The notes under the pieces were generated by a model that worked only from the letters and a program-made list of their open reading frames with translations, was not told the DNA's origin and ran no database searches. Shown here one piece after another: positions 1-9,258 of a stretch of 46,140 bases of DNA. Numbering within the stretch: the first letter of the stretch is position 1; every line of letters starts with the position of its first letter. This DNA comes from CAZUNO01 sp964621445 [NCBI: Candidatus Hadarchaeota archaeon] (GTDB lineage Archaea > CAYQAE01 > CAYVLA01), in assembly GCA_964621445.1 (NCBI GenBank), contig CAZUNO010000023.1:1-46140 (forward strand), written 5' to 3'. A program made the position numbers and the translations under genes.

Positions 1-453
1 TCTTAACTGTTTATCCCGATATTTGTGCATTTCTCTATATCGTTTCATTAGGGGTTGGGATAACCATGTATCCATCTTGATGGTTCTACTTGTTGGGAGG
101 TGTCAGGTATCCTGTTGAAACATGGGAAAATGGTCAGAAAAGCCATATCTCACCTTGACGAATCATAGGACGATCCACGGGTTAGAAGGTATAGGTCATT
201 CACTAGTACTATTTTGAGTTCAAGCTGGTCAACCGCCCAGTCACACTATTCTCAACACAAAGAAATTCAGAACCCAGTAAACACAACAAGGCGACACGAT
301 TCCCCAAGCATCTTCGGGACCTAGTTAGGTCATGGCTTTCGCTAACTACAGTCACCTGTTGGCCCAGATTTCAGATAAGGCTAGGTTCTCAAAGCCCAGC
401 TTGGCAATATGTCTAGCCATTTTCTGGGTTGTTTTCGAGTTTGCTTTTTGTTT
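1..453. other. No gene recognised at the left edge
   Basis: I see no convincing coding region, tRNA or repeat here. The open frames near 332-571 on the plus strand are antisense shadows of the recombinase remnant that starts at 454 on the minus strand. If the recombinase marks an old integration, an attachment site could lie here or outside the window, but I cannot see a tRNA gene that would define one. Confidence 0.4.
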
Positions 454-790
454 TCAGATTCGGGCGTTTTTTTGTTCTGGGTCCTGGTCTTTCGATTGGG
501 GTGGTAGGAGGTCTATGCTTTTTAGCTGGTCGAATGCTGCTCCTGTATCGATGCCTGCTTCCTCGATGTAGTGCGCAGCCATCTCCATGCTGCTCCACCC
601 GAAGTGTTTCAGCAACATGGACTCGTTCCACCCATTGTTCGCTAGGTAGGTGGCTCTGCTGTGCCGAAAGAGATGTGACTTCTTCCCGTCAGGAACGCCT
701 TAACATCAAGATTCTTGTTCAAAGTGAATCCTCACATAGTCTAATATAGTAAGATACGGAGTCGCCTTGGGTCATCGGTCGAGGCCGGGT
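454..790 (-). pseudogene. Tyrosine recombinase/integrase, C-terminal remnant
   Basis: Translating the minus strand from 699 down to the TGA at 454-456 gives a typical C-terminal half of an archaeal tyrosine recombinase. It contains the HLFRHSRATYLA box, which carries the catalytic His and Arg, then GWN..MLLKHFGWSS, then AAHYIEEAGID, where the Tyr sits at the position of the nucleophile. Directly upstream in this frame is a TAA (700-702). Recombinase-like sequence (PMTQGDSVSYYIRL) continues in other frames to about 790. The N-terminal core-binding domain and the first catalytic Arg are not found, so the gene is truncated and frameshifted. In living form the enzyme would integrate or excise DNA at an att site. 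It stands beside an AbiV-like remnant, which suggests the end of a decayed mobile island. The motif assignment is strong; the boundaries of the remnant are approximate. Confidence 0.72.
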
Positions 791-945
791 TTTAATCTGT
801 TGCGATCATGTGATTTGTATATACATCCTGTGTCGTGCGTCTAATCGCGGCCACGAAACATCGACTATCACCACTGCCCGTCTCCCTTCAACGAGAATCC
901 ATGCAAAACGCATACCAAACGTAAGGAAAGGAATGACCGACTTGG

Positions 946-1699
946 ATGCCAACACTAAATCAGATATTGGATATCCATAAGTACAATAAAGACATGGTGC
1001 TTCGTACCAAGCCTTCTAGCAAAACAGGAACTGGAGACTTGGTGGTGGATGGAATGATACAAGAGATCATTGAAGCCATTGACGAGTGTCTGAGGAATGT
1101 GGATGACTACATAGCTGACTCGAAGACCCTTATTGAAACAGGGAGCTACGGGCATTCCCTATCTCTAGCAATCATGGGAAGAGAGGAACTTGGGAAAGCG
1201 GCATGGTACATCCCAGCCGCATTCGGCTTCTACGATCTCAAACCCTTGCTCAACCGCCATACCTGTATCGAAGGTAAGAGGCAGCTAAGCCCCCTCTACG
1301 ATCACCGTTTGAAAGAGATGATGATCAGGATCTTCAAGAAACTTCAATACCTCATTGACGAAGACCTGGGGACGCCTAGGGCCCCCGAATGTAGAAAAGC
1401 TCACTCAGGATGTCTTGCGCGGATTCAACGAAGAACTCGGCAAAGCTAAGAGCGAAACGAACAACCTTCAGGAGAGGCGGGAACCCGGTCTCTACGTAGA
1501 GCTGTATAAAAACTATCGCATCTCGAGCCCGCGTCAAATCGTCAGGAAAGAGGCGCTTGAGGTAGTGACATCATTGGAGCACGATTACAGCCAGATAGTT
1601 GGATCTCTTGAACGCTTCAAGAAGCTTGAAACCCAAGATCGAGAAGCCATAAAGCAAATACTCGTATCCGCATTAAGTCGGATTGGGATCAGACCATAG
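946..1699 (+). pseudogene. AbiV-like HEPN abortive-infection protein, frameshifted
   Basis: Two overlapping frames make one protein. The first (946 to about 1375) starts MPTLNQILDIHKYNKD and has the AbiV/HEPN-type helical core with IETGSYGHSLSLAIMGREELGKA, the usual place of the conserved EElgKa motif. The second (about 1375-1699) continues with EERREPGLYVELY-type sequence and a helical C-terminus, and REPGLYV matches the C-terminal GLYVD signature of AbiV proteins. The frame change falls close to 1370-1385, in a C/G-rich stretch around gacgcctagggccccc. Combined length would be about 245 residues, normal for the family. AbiV proteins are phage-defence factors that stop translation in infected lactococci; that role is family knowledge and not shown here. 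Either the gene is dead or the sequence has an indel error. It stands beside the integrase remnant, as expected for a defence cargo gene. Confidence 0.68.
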
Positions 1700-1845
1700 G
1701 AAGCGCCTTGTCAATCAACATATCGGCTGGTCCATATGTGGCTAAGATATGAGCTATGCAGCACAGCCTTGAGGGATGAACAAAGTCTTAACTGGTGATT
1801 CATGCTAAATTCCAAATCCCATTACCTCCTTCATTTAAAACTGAT

Positions 1846-2540
1846 CTAACCGATCTCTGAGTTTTGGAGCATCTCTTTCACCACAGATTTGGCGTGACGG
1901 TTCGCCGCTAATTTTCCAGTGCTGTGGTATATCCCCAGCGTTGTACGGAACTGGACATGAACAGGAATGCAGAAAACAGCGTAGGCGACACATAGCCAAA
2001 ACACAAATTCCATTGACAGCCAACCCACGAAAAACAGGGTTATGGTTATCAAGATACCACCTGCCAATGCAACCTGAGTTGCCGCAAGGGAATTTATGAT
2101 CCACTTCCACTTAGTTGGGGATTCGCTGAAGGGCTTCAAATGCATATTTGCATAGTTTGTCATGCCGAGAATGCCCATCGTCTTCTATCAGTCAGTGACA
2201 TATCCGATAGTCTACGTTTATCTTGGTTCTTACCCAACGAGTCCAAGTTGGAGAGCTCAGAACCCAAAGCATTCTCTACCTCAACAGTCCACGGCACGGC
2301 TTCAAGCCTATGCAATCGGCATTTGAGCCAATAGCAGATATACTCATGCAAGAAGAGTGAAAGTTGATGAACAAGGAAACCTGCTCCCACCGATGCACCA
2401 ATGTAGAGAAGTGCAAGAGTTTGAAGACCTATGCATTGAGAAGCCAGACTCTCTTCGAAGCCTGGTAAGAAGATCAGAAGTAATGCGATGGCCCGGGAGT
2501 ATTAAAACGAATGAGAGATTCAAATCCGTCAGGCAAAAAA
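1846..2540 (-). pseudogene. Multi-pass membrane protein, broken by frameshifts
   Basis: Reading from about 2540 to 1846 on the minus strand, three frames in turn give membrane-protein sequence. Around 2500-2460 a hydrophobic stretch (RAIALLLIFLPGFEESLAS) leads into a helix LQTLALLYIGASVGAGFLV and a polar segment ending near 2160. A frame change near 2165 then gives a 110-residue piece with two clear transmembrane helices (LAATQVALAGGILITITLFF and WLSMEFVFWLCVAYAVFCI) and a basic C-terminus ending NSEIG. The last piece could still be translated alone from 2178. I do not recognise the family. The repeated change of frame between hydrophobic segments suggests a decayed gene of about 230 residues, but short hydrophobic frames also arise by chance, so confidence is limited. 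Confidence 0.4.
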
Positions 2541-2933
2541 TCACCCCTCAACCAGATTTCTGGACACTACAAATGTGCTTCGGAGGTCTGATGTGAAAGG
2601 AGGGAACTGGTAATAACGAGAATTGCCAAAATGACTTTTGCCCTCAAGAGAGGGACTTGTGTGGTGCCAATTGCTTCTACCGCTAATAATAAGATGCTGT
2701 TACTTTATTCTTCCCCGACTCTCAGCACTATGCCGGCCACCACCAATCCGAATGCATGATGGATATAGATACAGCCAAATTCCACTTTTGCGGGGGCATT
2801 CTACCATGAACCCCAGCTTGGTCTAGAGATAGTAAGGTTTTGTTGATTTAGGACAAGTGTCGGCTTTACTGGTAAATTCGTGTTCGGGTCCCCCCACCCG
2901 TATTCTTCTCACGAACAAGAGTAGTGAGGTTGG
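2541..2933. other. Gap with no supported gene
   Basis: This stretch holds only short open frames. On the minus strand there are isolated hydrophobic runs (for example KVILAILVITSSLLS near 2640-2595, and FGLVVAGIVL near 2750) that could be further debris of the membrane protein downstream. I cannot join them into a credible gene. Confidence 0.3.
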
Positions 2934-3458
2934 TTAACCGATCGGATGAATATCTAAAGTTGTTATCAGCCCCATACCTTCACTATGAAGAGCCCACACC
3001 ACATCGGATAGGTCAACTCCTCGCTTTTCCCCGCGTGTAACTGACCTCCTTGAAAAGCCTCCACCGCCAATCATGGCCAGGCCTTGGCCATCCTCCACTA
3101 CCTCCTTCTTCATTCAGGAGAGCTGCTTGCCAGAGAAGGCCTTTCTGTTTGCGTCGCTAAGGATGACAACCTCAAAGTTCAAACCTGGAGTAGGTCCTCG
3201 GCATATATGCCCTTAGACTCTTCTTTATCTGCTCTACCTTCTGATGATGGGTACAAGCATAAACCGCCGTGGCATAGGGTGATGGCTCCTGATCAAGGAT
3301 GGGAAAGGGTTTGGAATCCCCATGGCGTCCCCCACGTAAAGCACGCGGATCCTCCCGGTGGCATGGCCCACTCTCAACTCACGAGCCACGGCAGCCGTGG
3401 ACGCCAGGGAGATTAAAAAGATGATCAGGCCCGGCAAGCGAAAGGCGCCACTCATCAA
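2934..3458 (-). pseudogene. Decayed member of the tailed GATase1-like family (N-terminal half)
   Basis: An intact signal peptide (MMSGAFRLPGLIIFLISLAS...) starts at 3458, followed by GRIRVLYVGDAMGIPNPFPS, very like the family member at 21828-23057. Near 3290 the frame shifts and continues with YACTHHQKVEQIKKSLRAYM and PRTYSRFE, the family's R.Y.PR block. Near 3175 it shifts again to EVVILSDANRKAFSGKQLS, then an in-frame TGA (3114-3116) and MKKEVVEDGQGLAMIGGGGF. The readable part ends at a TAA at 2934-2936, and the stalk, transmembrane helix and tail are missing. The SDAN and GLAMIGGGGF segments are the clearest match in this window to the DUF1355/ThuA class of glutamine-amidotransferase-like domains. 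The copy is therefore dead but informative about the fold of the whole family. The frame just upstream ends within a few bases of its start. Confidence 0.68.
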
Positions 3459-3856
3459 GAGACCCCCCTCAGCTGCTTAAGCTGAAGTCGCTGGTTCCGG
3501 ACGATCTCCTCCACTTTGGATGCCCCACTGGCCAAAAGAATTGTCTTCCATATCCCAGGCTTTTTGACTGCAGTGTCCCATCTATATCTGAATCCGCCTC
3601 TAGATGCCTTTCCTCCTGCAACCGTGTGCTAGATCGATATATTTGATGAGCCAATATCCGATTCAGGTTCATTGAGTAGATTCACTGCGACAAGGGAAAT
3701 GATCGCCGCAACACGGACGCGAACCTACTATATGAGAAGTTGTATCAACAGGATTTGACCAGACCGGTGTGTAGAATCGTAAGTCTTCCTAAATTTCTAT
3801 GAGTTTAGACCGGTTAGAGGGTAGAGCACAACATAAAATAGGGTCCTTCGGGCCAT
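3459..3856. other. Gap with traces of an unidentified reading frame
   Basis: On the minus strand a frame ending SKVEEIVRNQRLQLKQLRGVS stops a few bases before the start of the decayed family member at 3458, which looks like the end of a translationally linked upstream gene. Upstream of it another frame (3672-3469) is open, but I recognise no family. On the plus strand an AT-rich acataaaata at 3831-3840 could serve as TATA box for the oxidoreductase that follows. Confidence 0.3.
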
Positions 3857-5755
3857 GTGTCGTTGGTTTCCTTAACTGATCCGGTGCTATATCAAATTTT
3901 TATCCGCTTGAGCGCCATAACAAAACGCCTTCACGGAGATCTTGTATTGATTGAACACAAAGAGTTCCCCATAACCGATGTGATGGTTGATCTGGTGGTA
4001 ATAGGCGGCGGAATAGCAGGATGCACGGCCGCGGTGGCATCCTCCCGTCTTGGTCTAGATGTCGCCCTAGTACAGGACAGGCCGGTTCTCGGTGGAAATG
4101 CCTCCTCGGAGATCGGCCTTCTGATGGGTGGAGCGGATAGGGATTTCAAGCACGCGAGGGAAACCGGTATCGTTGAAGAGATCGACCTGACTAACAGGTA
4201 TTACAATCATGAGGTTCAATGGAGGAACTCCGTATCCGACGCCACGCTGGAAAATCTGGTCAAGGAGTCCGGTGTGAAACTCTACCTAAATACCCACGCA
4301 AACTCCGTGGAGATGGAGGAGAGTTCAATCTGCGCCGTCCTAGCAACTCAGCTTTCTACGGAGAAGAGATTCCGTTTCCTCTCCGACCTGTTCGTCGATT
4401 CCACGGGTGACGGGTCCATCGCCGCCCTGTCGGGAGCCGAGTATCGGAGAGGGACCGAGGCAAGGGAGGAGTTTGGGGAGAGCCTGGCCCCCGAGGAACC
4501 CTCGGATGTTACCATGGGCTCCACCCTCATGTTCCGGGTCAAGGACCTGGGAAGGCCGGCCCCTTTCACGCCCCCCGATTGGGCATATAGCTATCCAAAC
4601 AAGGAGGATCTCCCGGTCCAAATAAAATCCCTCGACTACCCCCAGCTTTGGATAGAACTGGGTGCAAGGAGGGACACCATCGCTGAGAACATGGAGATCC
4701 GGGAGGAACTCCTCAAGATTCTCTACGGCGTATGGGACCATATAAAAAACCACGGCGATTATGGAGCGGGCAATTTCGCGCTTTCATGGGTCGGCTCGGT
4801 TCCCGGCAAGAGGGAGAGCCGTCGGGTAGTAGGTGACTACATCCTAAGCCAGAAGGACCTAACTGCCCCCACGGAGTACAGCGACGCCGTCGCCTACGGT
4901 GGTTGGCCGGTCGATGTCCACAATCCTGACGGTTTCTACGCAAAGAGAAAATGGCTGGACTATACGCACCTGGACAAACCGTACCCGATTCCCTACCGAT
5001 GCTATTACTCCAAGGACATTGACAATCTCTTTATGGTTGGTAGGATCATCAGCACCACCCACGTTGCGCACGGCTCGATCCGTTTGATTAGAACCTGTGG
5101 CGTGGGAGGGCAGGCGGTGGGAACGGCCGCCTACCTCTGCAGGAAATATGGCAAACCTCCCAGAGAAGTAGGAAAGAGACACATCAAGGAGCTTCAGCAG
5201 CTCCTTCTCAAATACGATTGCTACATCCCCGGGGTGCAAAATGAAGATCCTGATGACATGGCCCCACGGGCGCGGGTCACCGCCTCAACCGAATACCAGG
5301 ATCTCGCATCCGGCAACGTTTTTTTGGCGGAGAAGGTCATTGAAGGCCTCTCCCGCGGCAGGGAAGGGGACGAGAACCTCTGGATGTCGGACCCGATTAC
5401 ATCCTTCTACCCCGCCTATATCCAGCTCGACTGGGAGAACCCCATTACCTTTGATACCATCCACCTGACCTTCGACACGATGGTTCGCGAACAGAGATTT
5501 TTCGACAGGCCAATGTTGGGAGCTACACCAACATGCGTAAAGGATTACAGCATTCTATACTTGGATACCTGTGAGGAATGGAGATCGCTAGCCAGCAGGA
5601 AGAATAACTTCCAGAGGCATAACATCATTCAATTCGACCCCATCAAGACCAAATCGATTAGAGTGAAGGTCGATGCCACAAACGGTGACCAACTGGCTAG
5701 AATATACGAGATTCGTGTCTACAACGAGGATAAGGGAAACAGGGGATATGATTGA
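3857..5755 (+). CDS. FAD-dependent oxidoreductase (FAD_oxidored type) with C-terminal beta-sandwich
   Basis: This is a predicted cytoplasmic flavoenzyme of 632 residues from the GTG at 3857, or about 590 from the ATG at 3983. The second start is attractive because the dinucleotide-binding fold begins there at once (MVDLVVIGGGIAGCTAA, GxGxxG type), followed by LVQDRPVLGGNASSEIG and a later DSTGDGSIAALSGAEYRRG motif. A second FAD-contacting block (FMVGRIISTTHVAHGSIR, then GVGGQAVGTAAYLC) lies near residues 395-430. These are hallmarks of the PF12831 family, which is common in carbohydrate-degradation loci but usually without a known substrate. Residues from about 480 to the end form a beta-rich, discoidin-like segment (AYIQLDWENPITFDTIHLTF) that may bind carbohydrate. 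Its stop codon directly abuts the GTG of the next gene, so the two are probably co-transcribed. The sugar-oxidation role is inferred from family and context. Confidence 0.8.
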   Translation: MSLVSLTDPVLYQIFIRLSAITKRLHGDLVLIEHKEFPITDVMVDLVVIGGGIAGCTAAVASSRLGLDVALVQDRPVLGGNASSEIGLLMGGADRDFKHARETGIVEEIDLTNRYYNHEVQWRNSVSDATLENLVKESGVKLYLNTHANSVEMEESSICAVLATQLSTEKRFRFLSDLFVDSTGDGSIAALSGAEYRRGTEAREEFGESLAPEEPSDVTMGSTLMFRVKDLGRPAPFTPPDWAYSYPNKEDLPVQIKSLDYPQLWIELGARRDTIAENMEIREELLKILYGVWDHIKNHGDYGAGNFALSWVGSVPGKRESRRVVGDYILSQKDLTAPTEYSDAVAYGGWPVDVHNPDGFYAKRKWLDYTHLDKPYPIPYRCYYSKDIDNLFMVGRIISTTHVAHGSIRLIRTCGVGGQAVGTAAYLCRKYGKPPREVGKRHIKELQQLLLKYDCYIPGVQNEDPDDMAPRARVTASTEYQDLASGNVFLAEKVIEGLSRGREGDENLWMSDPITSFYPAYIQLDWENPITFDTIHLTFDTMVREQRFFDRPMLGATPTCVKDYSILYLDTCEEWRSLASRKNNFQRHNIIQFDPIKTKSIRVKVDATNGDQLARIYEIRVYNEDKGNRGYD

Positions 5756-7057
5756 GTGGGCCGGCCAGAGACTCTAGTCCGCAATAACCTGTTACCAAAG
5801 ATCAAAGAATTGGTAACCAGCAATGGACTATCCAAAATCAAGTTACCGCTGTTAAAAAAGGGAGCCCTGCTCCTTCTTCTTATCATAGCTATTTTACCCT
5901 CCTGCCACGGCAGTGAGCGTGAGATTGACGCACTGATCCTGGCTATGGCAACCGAAGTCGAAGCCGCCCAATTCTTCTTTGGCTCGGAGCCTCTCGTGAA
6001 CTATGTTGGGGTTCCATTTCGGCTTGACCAGATGTCGGAGCAGGAGGCAATCAAATCCATCAGAATGTACTTCCCCAGAAGCTACGCTGAGATGAGAGGA
6101 TATGACGTGATAATGCTGTGTTCGCCCAATTACGAGCTTCTCAGCACCAAGCAGGATCAGTGGATGTATAACGCAATCCAGGAGGGGACGGGGGGAATCA
6201 ACACCGCGAGCGTCCTCAGCTACATTCCCAAGATACACTGGGCATGGGCCAATTCCCATACATCCAAGGCCTTTCCCAACCAGGCGATGGCTGTTGCCAA
6301 GATGGGCGGCGGTCTTCAGATGAGCAGTACTCACTTCGTTGAGATTAATAGGGACTTTCCCGAACCCGTTCTGACGCCTTTCATACCCTTCGGGGTTGAG
6401 AAGATCCCGGGCAATGATGGCTCCCGATTGGTGCTTGCCCGAGAGGGCGCCAAGGTTCTGGCCTGGCAGATCGGGAACCACTATCAGGGAAAAGTTGACT
6501 ACCTGGTGGCTTGGGATTATGGTGAAGGAAGGACCATGACCATCGGGGAATTGGGATTTGGCAGGGACGCGGGTTGGTTTGACTATCGTCAACACGAGTA
6601 CGCCCCTGATATCCTAATGAACATGGTCTTCTATATGTCTGGAAGAGATTTGATAGAGGACGTGGCCCTCTTCCACAGACTCAAGACCAATTTCTTGGAG
6701 TTTAGGACAAGGATGATGGTGCTTACTTCCCTCATGGATTTCGTCGCCGGGTTCGGTGGGAACACCCAACAGATCCAGGAGGAAATATTGAAGCTTGATG
6801 GGATATATGATCATGGGGTCGACCTCTATCTTGACCAGAACTACGAACAGTGCGAAGAGGCCCTGCAATCCGGCCTGCAGCTTTTCTATGATGTGGAGGA
6901 CCTAGCAAGGAGGGTTAAGGATTCGGCCCTTCTATGGGTCTACGTAATAGAGTGGCTGGTTACCTCCTCTGCCTTCTTTTTCTCCGGCTTTGTCCTCTGG
7001 ACCCTGATGGTAAAGAGGAGAATGTACCGAGAAGTAAGAGTCACAAAATTGAGATAG
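5756..7057 (+). CDS. Tailed GATase1-like membrane-anchored surface protein (copy 1)
   Basis: The 433-residue protein has a late hydrophobic signal segment (GALLLLLIIAILPSCHG, about residues 36-52). An exported domain follows (about 55-300) with SIRMYFPRSYAEMRGYDVIM and the WDYGEGRTMTIGELGFG block. A helical stalk (about 300-388) contains FRTRMMVLTSLMDFVAGFGG. One transmembrane helix (about 392-419) ends in the basic tail KRRMYREVRVTKLR. The GTG at 5756 touches the stop of the oxidoreductase, but a start further in (for example TTG near 5810) is equally possible and gives a more normal signal peptide. No Cys-His-Glu triad is conserved across the family, so amidotransferase activity is unlikely. 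The closest relatives here are the copies at 12772 and 23170. Function is unknown; linkage to the oxidoreductase suggests a job tied to sugar or glycan handling. Confidence 0.78.
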   Translation: MGRPETLVRNNLLPKIKELVTSNGLSKIKLPLLKKGALLLLLIIAILPSCHGSEREIDALILAMATEVEAAQFFFGSEPLVNYVGVPFRLDQMSEQEAIKSIRMYFPRSYAEMRGYDVIMLCSPNYELLSTKQDQWMYNAIQEGTGGINTASVLSYIPKIHWAWANSHTSKAFPNQAMAVAKMGGGLQMSSTHFVEINRDFPEPVLTPFIPFGVEKIPGNDGSRLVLAREGAKVLAWQIGNHYQGKVDYLVAWDYGEGRTMTIGELGFGRDAGWFDYRQHEYAPDILMNMVFYMSGRDLIEDVALFHRLKTNFLEFRTRMMVLTSLMDFVAGFGGNTQQIQEEILKLDGIYDHGVDLYLDQNYEQCEEALQSGLQLFYDVEDLARRVKDSALLWVYVIEWLVTSSAFFFSGFVLWTLMVKRRMYREVRVTKLR

Positions 7058-7167
7058 AGTGGATGCCACAAGCCCGTCGAGAGGCCAGCGGTGAGGTTGG
7101 GACGCGGGTCAAGAGTCGGGACAGCCCGAGAACCAAATATTAGGGGCCGGGGACCATCTAGCGCAGT

Positions 7168-8058
7168 ATGACCGCCCAAGTAAACTATTCGAGGAACGGC
7201 ATGAAGGGCAAGTCATTTCGCACCAACCCAAACCTCATCAGAAGCGGCCTTGCCTGCAATGAGTTCGGCGAGATGACGCCGGTGCTGTTGGGGGAAAGGC
7301 TCTTCCTTCTCGGCAGCGCCCACAAAGGTGCGGAGGCCAACCCTTACGAGGACCGCTGCCTCTGGATCGAGGAGGTATCCACCAGGGAGGTTAGATCGGC
7401 CTTCGCACCGGGATATGGGCTGGGCAGCGCATTTACCGATGGAGACACCTTCTACGCCTTCGCCATACCAAACGACAGCGGTGGTGCCCAGCACATCGAC
7501 TGCTTTCAGAGCACCGATCTCTGCTCCTGGGAATCACGCACCGTGTTGGAGGCTTTGCCGGGAGAGGAGCTGTTTAACGAGACCGTATGTAAGGCAGGTG
7601 AGCGATATATCATGGCATATGAAAGCAGGGATGCAAACTATCCTCCATTTACAATCTATTTCGCGGAGTCGGCCGATCTGCTTACCTGGAAGAGAATCCC
7701 GGGCGCGGTATACGGCACCGACAGATACACCGCATGCCCGGCTATCAGGTATCTCGACGGCACCTATTACATGATGTACACCGAGTACCTCAAGCCCCGT
7801 TGGTGGTTCGAGACCTATATGACCCGCTCCACCGACCTAGTCAACTGGGACCAGAGCACCACAAACCCGGTACTTGCTCCGGAGGGAGCGGAGGGCATCA
7901 ACACCAGCGACATCGACCTTGTTGAGTACAGGGAAGAATCTGGTGCTCCCAGAGTCCGGATTTACTATGCCACCGGCAATCAGAAGACATGGGGCTTTGT
8001 AACCTGGGCCGAGTTCGAGGGCACGCTGGAGGATTTTTGCACCTGGTATTACCCATAA
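7168..8058 (+). CDS. Glycoside hydrolase-like five-bladed beta-propeller (GH32/43 superfamily)
   Basis: A 296-residue protein without signal peptide. It shows repeated blade-like motifs typical of GH43/GH32/GH117-type proteins: TPVLLGERLFLLGSAHKG near residue 38, FYAFAIPNDSGG, SCWESRT-like and LLTWKRIPG segments, CPAIRYLDGTYYMMYTEYL near 190, then TRSTDLVNWDQSTTNPVL and GTSDIDL-like acidic positions. The pattern 'yyS.DLv.W' between blades is the familiar signature. I cannot assign the catalytic Asp/Glu pair with certainty, so hydrolase activity is inferred. The ATG at 7168 gives a natural N-terminus; an ATG 11 codons later is an alternative. It follows the oxidoreductase and copy 1 on the same strand after 110 bases. 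A cytoplasmic location suggests it acts on imported oligosaccharides, or on none at all if it is only a binding propeller. Confidence 0.7.
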   Translation: MTAQVNYSRNGMKGKSFRTNPNLIRSGLACNEFGEMTPVLLGERLFLLGSAHKGAEANPYEDRCLWIEEVSTREVRSAFAPGYGLGSAFTDGDTFYAFAIPNDSGGAQHIDCFQSTDLCSWESRTVLEALPGEELFNETVCKAGERYIMAYESRDANYPPFTIYFAESADLLTWKRIPGAVYGTDRYTACPAIRYLDGTYYMMYTEYLKPRWWFETYMTRSTDLVNWDQSTTNPVLAPEGAEGINTSDIDLVEYREESGAPRVRIYYATGNQKTWGFVTWAEFEGTLEDFCTWYYP

Positions 8059-8334
8059 TTCCCAGGAACTGCGCGATGACCTCCAACTCATCCTAGAAAT
8101 CTTCCGGGTTACCTCAGCCCTAGCGTACCGCCCCTGAACCGATACGTACCAACGAATTTAGGCAGGGGCTCGATCTGGTCAGGGGCATGGCCTAGACGAA
8201 ATAACCGAGGATATGATAGAAATGAATGAATTATACCTGAAAATCCAACTTCATAGGGAATTCTACTCCTATGTCATTTAGGAGAAATAGTCCCTTAGTA
8301 ATTTCAGCTTCTAGTGGTCTTGCTTTCCCGTTGA

Positions 8335-9012
8335 CTAGGACCTAACCCAAACCCCGCGAGCTCGCTGACCCGTCCTGGTCGAAGCTAGGAGAAATATCGA
8401 CAAGAGGACCGGGAGAAGCTGGTACTCATCGATTCCAAGACGCTCCTCATCGCATATACCATCGCTGTCCTGCTTGTTGAATACCACCTTTGCATGGAGA
8501 TCCTGCACCGCACTTGCCTCATACAGGAGGTGAGGTTGGTCCTCCCTTTCATCCCCGGGAAGACAGAATCGGTCGGGCTCGTATGGTAGGGTGAAACCTA
8601 CTTGGGAGACTGTACTATTTCCACCATGTATCGTCTCCGCAACGTCGGACAATGAGAGATCCGCTTCAAAGGAACGACCGGATGAATCAACCAGTGCCCA
8701 ATCCCCTGGACTACAATTCCAGGACCCGGCACCGTTGTGTTTGTAAACAACCGGAAAGGTTAGCTGTGACCCGGTATCATGCTCCGATATGGACCATGAC
8801 CCTATGGCCATAGCGAGCTGCCAATCCCTATAATCGCCAGGCAGCTCCCCACGGGCCTTGATCTCCCAACCATCGGTGACGAAGAAAACCGTGGACGAGT
8901 TATTCTCATAGTCCCAAAGACCAATTGTCTTTTGCCCCGCGATCCCTGGCAGTACCAGGATCGAGAGGCACAGGAAGAGCAGGTAAGCTACGGGCCTAGT
9001 CAGGATAAGCAC
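8335..9012 (-). CDS. Secreted protein with C-terminal hydrophobic anchor, unknown function
   Basis: The 225-residue protein has a clear N-terminal signal peptide (PVAYLLFLCLSILVLPGIAG). A beta-rich domain of about 150 residues follows, with three Trp-rich strands (GDYRDWQLAMAIGSW, NGAGSWNCSPGDWALVDSSG) and FEADLSLSD. There are three cysteines that could pair, and a short hydrophobic stretch near the end (YQLLPVLLSIFLLAS, about residues 197-211) followed by a basic tail. The layout resembles small exported ligand-binding domains of the DUF4352 type, but the match is weak and I do not claim it. It lies on the opposite strand between the propeller gene and the fucosidase remnant. No promoter is obvious. 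Confidence 0.55.
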   Translation of the reverse strand: MLILTRPVAYLLFLCLSILVLPGIAGQKTIGLWDYENNSSTVFFVTDGWEIKARGELPGDYRDWQLAMAIGSWSISEHDTGSQLTFPVVYKHNGAGSWNCSPGDWALVDSSGRSFEADLSLSDVAETIHGGNSTVSQVGFTLPYEPDRFCLPGDEREDQPHLLYEASAVQDLHAKVVFNKQDSDGICDEERLGIDEYQLLPVLLSIFLLASTRTGQRARGVWVRS

Positions 9013-9258
9013 CTAGATCGCCGTTTCCATATGTCACTTCAAATGTGTTTTTATGATAGAAGACTCGAGCCATGGACATAAGCGATTTGGCAAAGAACGG
9101 AAAAGATACATGCACCGTGGATGCAATAGAGAATGGAAGATGACCTCCTTTAATCCATCACGTTGGATTAATATGGCCTTTTTACACCATTATATTGGCA
9201 AGGCATAAATGGCCTTGGATCTACTCCATCCGTTGCAGTCACATCTACAGATGACCAA

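Noticed and set aside
3114-3116. Selenocysteine at the TGA of the decayed copy
   Set aside because: The same gene also has two frameshifts and lacks its 3' half, so the TGA is simply part of its decay.
4340-4753. Minus-strand 137-codon open frame inside the oxidoreductase gene
   Set aside because: It is complementary to a well-conserved coding sequence and shows no domain or start signals of its own.
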